The notes beneath the pieces were generated by a model. The model was not told where the DNA came from and searched no databases. It was given only the letters and a program-made list of their open reading frames with translations. Below are positions 1 through 6,081 of a stretch of DNA of 6,294 bases, in pieces. A program made the position numbers and the translations under genes. Source of the DNA: Leptospira sp. 96542 (GTDB taxonomy: Bacteria > Spirochaetota > Leptospiria > Leptospirales > Leptospiraceae); assembly GCA_029310945.1 (NCBI GenBank), contig JARJFC010000113.1, positions 1 to 6,294 on the forward strand. The letters are read 5' to 3'. Every line of letters starts with the position of its first letter. The stretch's first letter is position 1.

Positions 1-1
1 C

Positions 2-136
2 TTGCGACTCACAAAAGAGATCTACAATGCTTCCGCATCGGAGCGTATAGATTTAAGCGATCTTCCTATGGAAGTTGCAGTTCGCTTCTTTCTCGTACTA
101 CCACATTCTTGGAACACGCAGCAGTTCGTCCGCTGA
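2..136 (+). CDS. Possible 3' end of an unrecognised gene (5' end outside window)
   Basis: An open frame enters from the left edge and runs 44 codons to a TGA at 134-136. The peptide reads like a real protein C-terminus: a mixed charged stretch (KEIYNASASERIDLSDLP) followed by a hydrophobic segment (VAVRFFLVLPHSW) and a polar end (NTQQFVR). I do not recognise the family. Composition differs from the rest of the window: 27 of 60 bases are G or C in each of the first two 60-base lines, and about half the codons end in G or C, against a large majority in the neighbouring genes. This suggests a horizontally acquired gene, a different gene class or a foreign joined fragment. Frame 1 is also open here, so this may be chance. 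It converges on the minus-strand operon, whose last stop codon is 57 bases further on. Confidence 0.3.
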   Translation: MRLTKEIYNASASERIDLSDLPMEVAVRFFLVLPHSWNTQQFVR

Positions 137-193
137 AACCTGCTGCGCGCACCGCAAGGGGACACGTCAGTTCGGGTACTACCCATGCCCGCG

Positions 194-1180
194 TCATTCC
201 GGCTGGATGTTCGCGGCTTTGATCACCTGTGACCATTTCCTGGCTTCGCTGTCCAGAAAGGCCCGGAATTCCGCTGCCGTGCCACCGCGCAGTTGCAGGC
301 CTGCGGCCTCTGCTTTTTTGCGTACCTCAGCATCGGCGATGGTGGCATTGGTCTCGGCATTGAGCCGCTGGACGATCGCGGCCGGCATGCCGGCCGGGGC
401 CATCAGGCCATACCAGCCGTAACCGACGACGCTCGGCAGGCCCGATTCCACGAAGGTTGGCGTCTCCGGGTAGGCGGGCGAGCGTTGCTCATTGGCCACG
501 GCCAGCACGCGCAGCTTGCCGGCCTGGATGTGCGGCAGGGCGGTCGAGATGGCGGTCAAGGTGGCGTCGATGCGGCCGGCCAGCAGCTCGGTGTAGGCGG
601 GCGCATCGCCCTTGAACTGCGCCACCACGCCCTTGGCGCCGGCCGCGCGCATGAACAGTTCGGCGGTCAGGTGCGGCGCCGAACCCGCGCCCGGCGAGCC
701 GAAGTTGAGGCCTCCCGCCTGGGCCTTGCCCCATGACAGGAACTCGGCCACCGTCTTGTACGGTGCCTCGGCGTTGACCACCAGGAAGAGCGGCGCGATG
801 GCCGTGCTGACGATGGGCGTGAAGCTCTTGCGCAGGTCGTAGGGCAGATTGGGGTACAGGGCCGCGCCGATGGCGATGGGCGCCGCCGCGTGCAGCAGGG
901 TGTAGCCATCGGGCGCCGCCTTCGCGGTGTACTCGTTGGCGATGCGCGTTCCGGCGCCCGCCTTGTTCTCCACCACGACGGGCTGCCCCAGCCGGGGCGC
1001 GAGGAAGTCACCGAGCACCCGCGTCAGGATGTCGCTGGGGCCGCCCGCGTTGTAGGGCGAGATCAGGCGGATTGGCCGGCTGGGCCAGGCCTGGGCCCAG
1101 GCGGGCGCGCCCAGTGGCGTCAGGCTGGCCGCGGCGGCGGCGCCCAGCAGATGGCGGCGGGTGAGGTTCGTGTTGGTCAT
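194..1180 (-). CDS. Bug-family (TctC-like) tripartite tricarboxylate transporter substrate-binding protein
   Basis: A 328-residue protein of the usual length for Bug/TctC periplasmic binding proteins, which capture small carboxylates and related solutes for TctAB-type transporters or for sensing. The N-terminus has a twin-arginine type signal (TRRHLLG, residues 7-13, then an alanine-rich hydrophobic run) ending at AWA (27-29), a plausible cleavage site, so the mature protein should be periplasmic. Family landmarks are ISPYNAGGPSDILTR near residues 40-54, VENKAGAGT at 70-78, the DGYTLL segment at 91-96 and LNFGSPGAGSAPHLTAELF at 158-176. The start at 1180 is fixed by a strong upstream ribosome binding site. 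It is the last gene of the CoA-transferase/DUF1254 operon, 39 bases after its predecessor. No TctA or TctB membrane genes are present, as is common for the many orphan Bug proteins of Bordetella relatives. The ligand cannot be read from the sequence. Confidence 0.93.
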   Translation of the reverse strand: MTNTNLTRRHLLGAAAAASLTPLGAPAWAQAWPSRPIRLISPYNAGGPSDILTRVLGDFLAPRLGQPVVVENKAGAGTRIANEYTAKAAPDGYTLLHAAAPIAIGAALYPNLPYDLRKSFTPIVSTAIAPLFLVVNAEAPYKTVAEFLSWGKAQAGGLNFGSPGAGSAPHLTAELFMRAAGAKGVVAQFKGDAPAYTELLAGRIDATLTAISTALPHIQAGKLRVLAVANEQRSPAYPETPTFVESGLPSVVGYGWYGLMAPAGMPAAIVQRLNAETNATIADAEVRKKAEAAGLQLRGGTAAEFRAFLDSEARKWSQVIKAANIQPE

Positions 1181-1186
1181 GGTGGT

Positions 1187-1192
1187 CTCCTT
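1187..1192 (-). promoter_or_regulatory. Strong ribosome binding site of the Bug gene
   Basis: On the minus strand AAGGAG lies 6 bases upstream of the ATG at 1180, an ideal Shine-Dalgarno match and spacing. It supports this start and suggests that the binding protein is translated efficiently and independently of the gene before it. Confidence 0.8.
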
Positions 1193-1219
1193 GTCGTCCT
1201 CGTTGTCGTGCCCTGGCCC

Positions 1220-2509
1220 CTAGGTGCGGCGCAGGGCGGGATAGGCATAGCGGTATGCCAGATGCTCGCTGCGTGGCTGGTAGAGCCGCAGCACCACGAA
1301 AAACCGCTCGCAAGGCGGCGTGGGCAGCCAATTGCTGCCTGGGCCAGGGTCGTCCGACCGCAGGCGGATCACCAGACTGCCGTCCGCCTCGCGTCGCAGC
1401 CCGGGCGTGCGGTCCCCGATGGAGTAACGGTGGATGGGGTTGGCCACCAGCAGGCAGTCGCTGCGGCGGTACACCGTCAAGGACCAGAAGGCATCCACGC
1501 GCGGGCCGTTGTCTGGCGTGAAGCGCAGTTCGTAGGCGTTCGACCCGTGCAGGGCCTGGCCCTCGGCGTCCACCTCCGCCGTGGGGTACATCGCTTCCTC
1601 CATGCCGAGCGCCCCGATGAAGTTGCGCGCCACGCGGGCGCGCGTCAGCACATCGTCGCCCCAGTGGCGGCGCACCGCCACCGGCAAGGCCCAGCCACCG
1701 CCCAGGGCGTGCGGCTGTTCCCTTTCGCGCAGTTCGTCGAAGACGCGCGGCAGAGCCGCCGCCAGGCCAGCATCGTCGTCCGGCCAGCGCAGGTCTTCTC
1801 CGTCCGGAACCGGGTTGCGTGCCAGAGCCTCCTCGACGATGGCGCGGTAGAGCGCGGCGGAGGGCGCGGCAGTGGCGCCCGCGCGTCCATCGAGCCGCGT
1901 GTCCACCCGCATGGCCGCATCGCTGCCGTCCAGTCGGCGGGCCGCGATCTGCGTCTGCAGGCCGCGCACCTGTTCCAGGTCGGCGGCACTGTCGTCCACC
2001 AGCACACGGCCGATGACCCAGACATCCTGTCCGGGCGCGGCGATCACGTTCGACACGTCGGCCGGTATGTCGCCTTGCCAGTCCGGGCCATGCACCAGCG
2101 TGCGCTGGCGCCGGTTGCCCGTGGTGCGGCGCCCGACGTAGGCAAAAGGGTTGGTCCAGGCGTCGAGCAGGCCCAGGGTCCAGTAACGATCGCCCATGTC
2201 CGGCGTGTCGATCAGCACCGGCCCCTGGGACAAATCCAGCCAGGCATTGCTGAACACCGTGTCGTTGTTCGGGCTCACGACTTCCCGGTCGTCGGGGCCG
2301 AGGCGGCGGTGGGTATGGGTGAACTGGTTGACCCAGCGCACCCGGGAATCACGATCGACGGCGGCGAAGCCCAGGGTGGGGTGGCGCCGCGCGGTGGTCG
2401 CGGCGCGCATGCGCATCATCTCGAAGAGCGGCAGGGTCTGGACGATGGCGGTGCGGGTGGCCGCGTCGTCGGTCACGGGCAGGGGCATGGAAGGGGCGGA
2501 CAGGTTCAT
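1220..2509 (-). CDS. DUF1254/DUF1214 domain-containing protein
   Basis: A 429-residue protein with two conserved domains of unknown function. The DUF1254 part spans roughly residues 40-175, with the hallmark VVSPNNDTVFSNAWLDL (77-93), then DTPDMGDRYWTLGLLDAWTN (101-120) and YVGRRTTG (124-131). The DUF1214 part spans roughly 315-412, with AFWSLTVYRRSD (340-351), NPIHRYSIGD (357-366), DGSLVIRL (376-383), NWLPTPPCERFFVVLRLYQP (393-412) and aromatic residues throughout. Many family members are exported, but this one begins with a short polar leader and no signal peptide, so it is probably cytoplasmic. The frame stays open upstream to 3073, but that extension lies inside the CoA-transferase gene and is arginine/proline-rich nonsense. 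The ATG at 2509, 5 bases after the CoA-transferase stop, is the sensible start, with translation probably coupled because no good ribosome binding site precedes it. No biochemical role is firmly established for the family. Operon context suggests a part in processing the substrate of the CoA-transferase and Bug protein. Confidence 0.88.
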   Translation of the reverse strand: MNLSAPSMPLPVTDDAATRTAIVQTLPLFEMMRMRAATTARRHPTLGFAAVDRDSRVRWVNQFTHTHRRLGPDDREVVSPNNDTVFSNAWLDLSQGPVLIDTPDMGDRYWTLGLLDAWTNPFAYVGRRTTGNRRQRTLVHGPDWQGDIPADVSNVIAAPGQDVWVIGRVLVDDSAADLEQVRGLQTQIAARRLDGSDAAMRVDTRLDGRAGATAAPSAALYRAIVEEALARNPVPDGEDLRWPDDDAGLAAALPRVFDELREREQPHALGGGWALPVAVRRHWGDDVLTRARVARNFIGALGMEEAMYPTAEVDAEGQALHGSNAYELRFTPDNGPRVDAFWSLTVYRRSDCLLVANPIHRYSIGDRTPGLRREADGSLVIRLRSDDPGPGSNWLPTPPCERFFVVLRLYQPRSEHLAYRYAYPALRRT

Positions 2510-2514
2510 GGTGT

Positions 2515-3729
2515 TCAGGCGACCACGCGGTTGTGCCGCAAGGCCGCGATGTCTGCTTCGGAGTAACCGGCTTCGGCCAGCACGGCGGCACCATCGGCGC
2601 CACAGGCTGGGGCCGCCCGTGGGGCGGGTCTCGGCGCGGCGCCCAGCCGATAGGGCAGGCCCAGCGCACGGTAATGTTGGCCGTCGGCGGATTCGGCACC
2701 CACGAGGATGCCGCTGGCGGCCACATCCTCGCTCGCCAGCACGTCGCGGTAACGCCGTACCGCGCCGGCCACGATCTGGTGGCGGCTGAGCAGGGCGACG
2801 CATTCCTCGCTGGTGTAGCCGGCCAGGCAGTCGTTCAGCACCGCGCGCAGCTCGGCCCGATGGGCGACGCGGCGCTCGTTGCTGCAAAAGCGCGGGTCCT
2901 CGGCCAGGGCTTCGCGGCCCACGGCCTTGCAGAAGCGCCGCCAATGGTCTTCCGCGTAGGCCGAGAGCACGATGTGGCCGTCGCGTGTGGCCACGACCTC
3001 CGCCGCCGGCGCGTTGTGGGGCTGACCATCGCCCAGGCGGGTGGGTTCGGGGCCGCCGCCCAGGTATTCGCACCAGGTCGCTGCCTGCAGGTGCAATGCC
3101 GTTTCCAGCAAAGACACCTCCAGCGTTTCGCCCAGGCCGCTGCGTTCGCGCCCGTACAGCGCGGCCAGCACGGCCTGGGCGCCCAGCTGGGCGGCCGCCG
3201 CGTCCACGATGGGCACGCCCACTTTCTGCGGTGGCCGGTCCGACTCGCCCGTCACCGACATCAGTCCGCTTTCGGCTTGCGCCGCGATGTCGTAGCCCGG
3301 CCGCGCCTGCGAGGGGCCGTTGCTGCCGAAGCCTGAGATGGAAAGGTAGATCAGGCGCGGATGCAGGGCCCGGACTTCGGCGGGGCCGAGTCCCAGTTTC
3401 TCCACCACGCCGGGGCGCAGGTTCTGGATGAGGACGTCGCTGCGCGCGATCAGGCGCAGCGCGACGTCGCGCCCGGCCGCGCTCTTGAGGTCCAGGGCGA
3501 TCGAGCGCTTGCCCCGGTTGTAGGCCCGGATCATCGATGTGCCGTAACGGCCGATGTGGCGGGCCTGGTCTCCGCCCAGCGGTTCGACCTTGATGACGCT
3601 GGCGCCCAGTTCGGCCAGCGCCATGGCTGCGCCCGGGCCGGCGATGTATTGGCCGAAGTCGAGCACCCGAACGCCGGCCAAGGGGGCGACGGGTGCCTGG
3701 GTGCCGGGGGAAGAAGCAGAAGGCGACAT
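2515..3729 (-). CDS. CaiB/BaiF (class III) CoA-transferase
   Basis: A 404-residue protein, the usual length for this family, which moves CoA between carboxylic acids through aspartyl-linked intermediates in the cytoplasm. Landmarks include LAGVRVLDFGQYIAGPGAAM (17-36), LAELGASVIKVEPLGGDQAR (38-57), NRGKRSIALDLKSAAGR (71-87), LIQNLRPGVVEKLGL (100-114), ISGFGSNGP (131-139) and RPGYDIAAQAESGLMSVTGE (143-162). GVPIVDAAAAQLGAQAVLAAL follows at 171-191, where Asp176 matches the catalytic aspartate of the family. GLGETLEVSLLETAL closes the N-terminal half. It is first in an operon with the DUF1254/DUF1214 and Bug genes, divergent from a LysR gene. Start choice is uncertain. The ATG at 3729 has AGG six bases upstream. 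An ATG at 3759 would add ten residues, but its AGGA abuts the start codon. The open frame reaches 3840, but that start would overlap the LysR gene and the operator. Donor and acceptor acids cannot be told from sequence. Confidence 0.92.
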   Translation of the reverse strand: MSPSASSPGTQAPVAPLAGVRVLDFGQYIAGPGAAMALAELGASVIKVEPLGGDQARHIGRYGTSMIRAYNRGKRSIALDLKSAAGRDVALRLIARSDVLIQNLRPGVVEKLGLGPAEVRALHPRLIYLSISGFGSNGPSQARPGYDIAAQAESGLMSVTGESDRPPQKVGVPIVDAAAAQLGAQAVLAALYGRERSGLGETLEVSLLETALHLQAATWCEYLGGGPEPTRLGDGQPHNAPAAEVVATRDGHIVLSAYAEDHWRRFCKAVGREALAEDPRFCSNERRVAHRAELRAVLNDCLAGYTSEECVALLSRHQIVAGAVRRYRDVLASEDVAASGILVGAESADGQHYRALGLPYRLGAAPRPAPRAAPACGADGAAVLAEAGYSEADIAALRHNRVVA

Positions 3730-3787
3730 ATGGGGCCTGACGATAGGTGCGGCAGCCATTCCTGGAAATTGAATAATGCTGATAACA

Positions 3788-3806
3788 CGATCACCAAAGC
3801 TGATCG
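3788..3806. promoter_or_regulatory. Candidate LysR-type operator (T-N11-A inverted repeat)
   Basis: CGATCA at 3788-3793 and TGATCG at 3801-3806 form a perfect 6-base inverted repeat with a 7-base spacer. Inside it T3791 and A3803 are separated by 11 bases, and the core reads ATC-N9-GAT, exactly the general recognition form of LysR-family regulators. The centre lies 37 bases upstream of the lysR start and 68 bases upstream of the preferred CoA-transferase start, as expected for a recognition site serving autoregulation and divergent activation. Binding by the adjacent LysR protein is inferred. Confidence 0.65.
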
Positions 3807-3822
3807 CCAGGAACCGGAGACC

Positions 3823-3827
3823 GAGGA
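3823..3827 (+). promoter_or_regulatory. Ribosome binding site of the lysR gene
   Basis: GAGGA lies 6 bases upstream of the ATG at 3834. This good Shine-Dalgarno match and spacing supports that ATG as the true start. Confidence 0.7.
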
Positions 3828-3833
3828 CCCGCC

Positions 3834-4805
3834 ATGACATCCAATGCCGACTATCTGGTGCGCCGCCTGCGCCTGCGCCACCTCGAATTGCTGGTGGCGC
3901 TGGCCGACGCGGGCACCCTGCGGGCCGCGGCCATCCGCCTGCATCTGAGCCAGCCCGCGCTGAGCAAGATGCTGGTCGAAATCGAAACAGGGTTTGGCGC
4001 GCGCCTGTTCGAGCGCAGCGCGCAGGGCGTGACGGCCAATGCCTTGGGCGGTGCCGTGGTGTACCGCGCGCGGGTCATCCTCGGCGAGCTGTCGCGCGGC
4101 AAGGACGAGGTCGATGCATTGCGCACGGGCGCGACAGGCGTCTTGCGCATCGGTACTCTGTCGGTGACCTCCGCGGTGCCGAAAGCGGTCGTGCAGTTGC
4201 GCCGTGGCCTGCCCGCCGCGCGCGTGCAGATCCTGGAGGGGCGCGTCCGGGAACTGATCCAGCGACTGCTGGACGGCGAGCTGGATTGCGTCTTCGGCGC
4301 CATCACGCCCGAACTGCTGGCGAGTGATCTGCTGCCTCAGCTGCGTCCGGAAGTGCTGCTCGAAGACGAACTCTGCGTGCTGTGTGGGGCCGACCATCCC
4401 CTGGCCCGGCGCCGCCGCTTGCAGTGGGCCGATCTGCGCACGGTCGCCTGGGTGGCGCCACCCAAGGACACCCTGGTCCGCCAGGCCTTCATGACCGCCT
4501 TCCTCAATGGCGGGCTGGAGCCGCCGGAGCCGGCCATCGAGGTGCTTTCCTCGGTGAGCGTGGGCAGCCTCCTGCGCATGGATGCAATGCTGCTGGGCGC
4601 GGTGCGGCTGGAGCATGCGCAAGACGAGCTGTCGCGCGCCGGCATGCGCCGCCTCTCGGTGACGCCCGCCGTTCCGCTGCCTTCGCTGGGCCTCTACACA
4701 CGGCGCGCCACCGAAAGCCCCGCGCCTCTGGTGCAGGCCTTCGCGGGCGCGATCCGCCGGGTGGGGGCGCGTGTGCGCGGCGCCGATATCCGAGGAGTCG
4801 GATGA
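3834..4805 (+). CDS. LysR-family transcriptional regulator
   Basis: A 323-residue regulator of normal family length. The N-terminal winged helix-turn-helix covers about residues 13-73: RLRHLELLVALADAGTLRAA, then the recognition region LHLSQPALSKMLVEIE (37-52) and LFERSAQGVTAN (58-69). A linker helix follows, then a periplasmic-binding-protein-like effector domain from about residue 98 (GATGVLRIGTL) to about 300, containing LLDGELDCVFGAI and the ADHPLARRRRLQWADL segment. The opening (RLRHLELL, SQPALSKMLVEIE) resembles the PcaQ/GbpR branch of LysR proteins, though that placement is tentative. It is divergent from the CoA-transferase/DUF1254/Bug operon and shares with it a control region holding a well-formed LysR operator, so it most likely activates that operon in response to its substrate or a CoA-pathway intermediate and represses itself. 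The C-terminal tail is arginine/glycine-rich and ends 31 bases before the convergent HxlR gene. Confidence 0.93.
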   Translation: MTSNADYLVRRLRLRHLELLVALADAGTLRAAAIRLHLSQPALSKMLVEIETGFGARLFERSAQGVTANALGGAVVYRARVILGELSRGKDEVDALRTGATGVLRIGTLSVTSAVPKAVVQLRRGLPAARVQILEGRVRELIQRLLDGELDCVFGAITPELLASDLLPQLRPEVLLEDELCVLCGADHPLARRRRLQWADLRTVAWVAPPKDTLVRQAFMTAFLNGGLEPPEPAIEVLSSVSVGSLLRMDAMLLGAVRLEHAQDELSRAGMRRLSVTPAVPLPSLGLYTRRATESPAPLVQAFAGAIRRVGARVRGADIRGVG

Positions 4806-4836
4806 GATGGGCCTGGGGACGAGCGTATGAGCTTGT

Positions 4837-5175
4837 TCAGGCGGTGACGGCGTCAAGTTCGTCGGCGTGGCGTTTGCCCCAATCGCAGAGCGATTGCACG
4901 ATGGGGCGCAGGCTCATGCCCAGCGCCGTCGCCGTGTAGACGACGCGGGCCGGCACCTCCGCATGGACCTGCCGGCTCACGAGACCGTGTTCCTCCATCT
5001 CGCGCAGCGACTGCACCAGCATCTTCTGGCTCACGTCCGGGATGAGGCGGCACAACTCGGACAGGCGCCGGGGTTCGTCGAACAGGTAGTAGAGCGCGAA
5101 CACCTTCCAGCGGCCGCTGATGACCTTCAGCGCACGTTCGGCCGGGATGAGCGGCAGATTCTTGACGATGGCCAT
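4837..5175 (-). CDS. HxlR-family winged-helix transcriptional regulator
   Basis: A 112-residue protein covering one complete HxlR winged helix domain. Family landmarks in order are ALKVISGRWKVFALYYL (15-31), RRLSELCRLIPDVSQKMLVQ (36-55), LREMEEHGLVSRQ (57-69), AEVPARVVYTATALG (72-86) and SLRPIVQSLCDWG (88-100). HxlR proteins bind DNA as dimers and usually control an adjacent oxidoreductase or detoxification gene. Many (YodB and QorR type) sense electrophiles or oxidants through an N-terminal cysteine just before this domain. Here that position, in the segment LPLIPAERAL, is isoleucine (Ile10), and the only cysteines are Cys42 and Cys97. The gene diverges from the SDR at 5313, its likely target. 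On the minus strand GGGG lies 5 bases before the ATG, an acceptable ribosome binding site. It converges with lysR. Confidence 0.92.
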   Translation of the reverse strand: MAIVKNLPLIPAERALKVISGRWKVFALYYLFDEPRRLSELCRLIPDVSQKMLVQSLREMEEHGLVSRQVHAEVPARVVYTATALGMSLRPIVQSLCDWGKRHADELDAVTA

Positions 5176-5312
5176 GTTTACCCCACGCTTACCTTTTGGT
5201 GCCTATGGAACGGTGGCGTGCGCAAGGGACGAAAAAGTCTCTGGCGACGCCGGGTCGCGGATAGTAGCGTACGCGTCCTTCGCCCATGTCGGGCACACAC
5301 GAAAGGACCTGG
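5176..5312. promoter_or_regulatory. Divergent regulatory region between the HxlR gene and the SDR
   Basis: This 137-base gap separates two divergent starts. Next to the HxlR start, TTACC occurs twice, at 5178-5182 and 5189-5193. The copies are 11 bases apart, about one helical turn, and would suit binding on one DNA face. ACCTTTTGGT (5191-5200) adds a short inverted element, and GCGTACGC (5267-5274) is an 8-base palindrome nearer the SDR. These are candidate HxlR contact sites, but none is a full-length operator of a known consensus. I found no convincing -35/-10 pair on either strand. Confidence 0.4.
5302..5307 (+). promoter_or_regulatory. Ribosome binding site of the SDR gene
   Basis: AAAGGA lies 5 bases upstream of the ATG at 5313. 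The alternative in-frame ATG at 5286 has no purine-rich stretch before it, so this site decides the start. Confidence 0.7.
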
Positions 5313-6077
5313 ATGTCGAACGACATAAGCCCCATCGCACTCATCACCGGCGGCAGCCGCGGCATAGGCCGCAGCACCGCGCTCGCCCTGGCCGCGCGCG
5401 GCATCGACGTCATCATCACCTACGTCGCCGCGCGACAGGAGGCGGACGAACTGGTCCAGGCCATCCGCCAGCAGGGTCGCCGAGCCGCCGCGCTGCGGCT
5501 GGACCTCACCCGCACGGACAGCTTCGATGCCTTCGTCACCGGCGTGAAGCAAGAACTCGCGCGGACCTGGTCGCGTGAGCATCTCGACTTTCTCGTGAAC
5601 AACGGTGGCACTGGCGGCTTCTCGTCCTTTGCCGAGACCACGGAAGCCGCCTTCGACGCGCTCGTGGGTGTCCACTTCAAGGGGCCGTTTTTCCTGACGC
5701 AAAAACTGCTGCCGGTGCTGGCCGACGGCGGCCGCGTCGTGAACGTGTCGACGGGATTGACGCGCTACGCCTTTCCCGGCGTGGCGGTCTATTCCGCCGT
5801 GAAGAGCGCGCTCGAAGTGCTGACCCGTGCGCTTGCGCTGGAGCTCGGCCCGCGCCGCATCAACGTCAATGCCGTGGCACCCGGTGGCATCGCCACCGAC
5901 TTCGGCGGCGGCGCGATGCGTGGGGAGTCCTTGCAAAAACTGGTTGTCGCCGACACGCCGCTGGGCCGCGTTGGTGAACCCGAAGACGTGGCCGGGGTCA
6001 TCGCGGCGCTGCTGGGGCCGGACACGCGGTGGATCACGGGCCAGCGCATCGAGGTGACGGGCGGCTACCGGCTGTGA
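5313..6077 (+). CDS. Classical short-chain dehydrogenase/reductase (SDR)
   Basis: A 254-residue protein of typical classical SDR size, expected to be a cytosolic NAD(P)H-dependent oxidoreductase. The Rossmann nucleotide-binding motif TGGSRGIG is at residues 12-19, and its Arg16 fits NADP(H) preference. LDL follows at 63-65, then LVNNGGTGGF at 94-103 in place of the usual NNAG. The active-site pair is YSAVK (Tyr160, Lys164), with Thr147 at the position normally held by catalytic Ser (13 residues before Tyr). His121 in VHFKGPFF sits where most classical SDRs have Asn. NAVAPGGIATDF (186-197) and the terminal TRWITGQRIEVTGGYRL complete the fold. The pattern recalls a subgroup with VNVSS/TGLTR-like motifs, so the two changes may be normal for its closest relatives. 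The substrate is unknown. The divergent HxlR gene is the likely regulator. The stop codon lies 4 bases before that of the convergent pdxH remnant. Confidence 0.93.
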   Translation: MSNDISPIALITGGSRGIGRSTALALAARGIDVIITYVAARQEADELVQAIRQQGRRAAALRLDLTRTDSFDAFVTGVKQELARTWSREHLDFLVNNGGTGGFSSFAETTEAAFDALVGVHFKGPFFLTQKLLPVLADGGRVVNVSTGLTRYAFPGVAVYSAVKSALEVLTRALALELGPRRINVNAVAPGGIATDFGGGAMRGESLQKLVVADTPLGRVGEPEDVAGVIAALLGPDTRWITGQRIEVTGGYRL

Positions 6078-6081
6078 CCCG

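Larger units (their letters stand above)
3730..3833. promoter_or_regulatory. Divergent promoter region between the CoA-transferase operon and lysR
   Basis: This 104-base gap separates the two divergent start codons. Its middle (about 3758-3800) is clearly AT-richer than the flanking genes, as expected for a promoter. It contains the LysR-type inverted repeat listed separately. I see no -35/-10 pair of good quality on either strand. The best -10-like hexamer reading toward lysR is GATAAC at 3781-3786, without a convincing -35. A single regulator bound here could control both directions, the classic LysR arrangement. Confidence 0.6.

Noticed and set aside
174..184. GGGTACTACCC palindrome just beyond the Bug gene as a terminator
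   Set aside because: The arms are separated by a single base, so no stable hairpin can form, and no T-run follows on either strand.
1191..1209. Direct repeat TTGTCGT (1191-1197 and 1203-1209) between the Bug and DUF1254 genes
   Set aside because: The repeat is short and partly overlaps the ribosome binding site region. Simple chance is enough to explain it.
890..2566. A 558-codon plus-strand open frame antisense to the DUF1254/DUF1214 and Bug genes
   Set aside because: The translation is dominated by Gly, Arg, Ala, Val, His and Gln with no family motifs, as expected opposite a GC-rich gene. The minus strand there encodes two clearly recognisable proteins.
2510..3073. N-terminal extension of the DUF1254/DUF1214 protein by 188 codons
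   Set aside because: It lies wholly inside the CoA-transferase gene in another frame and is Arg/Pro/Gly-rich without domain similarity. The ATG at 2509 gives a complete family-length protein.
3730..3840. Starts at 3840 or 3759 for the CoA-transferase
   Set aside because: The 3840 start would overlap the lysR start and place the operator inside the gene. The 3759 start has its AGGA directly against the ATG. Neither adds conserved family sequence, though 3759 remains possible.
4788..4803. ATCCGA-GGAG-TCGGAT hairpin at the 3' end of lysR as a terminator
   Set aside because: The 6-base stem is short, lies within the coding end and is followed by GAGATGGG rather than a T-run, so it lacks the features of an intrinsic terminator.
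3531..4856. A 441-codon minus-strand frame antisense to lysR
   Set aside because: Its sequence is rich in Gln, His, Arg and Ala with no recognisable domain. It covers both the divergent promoter region and a well-supported lysR gene.
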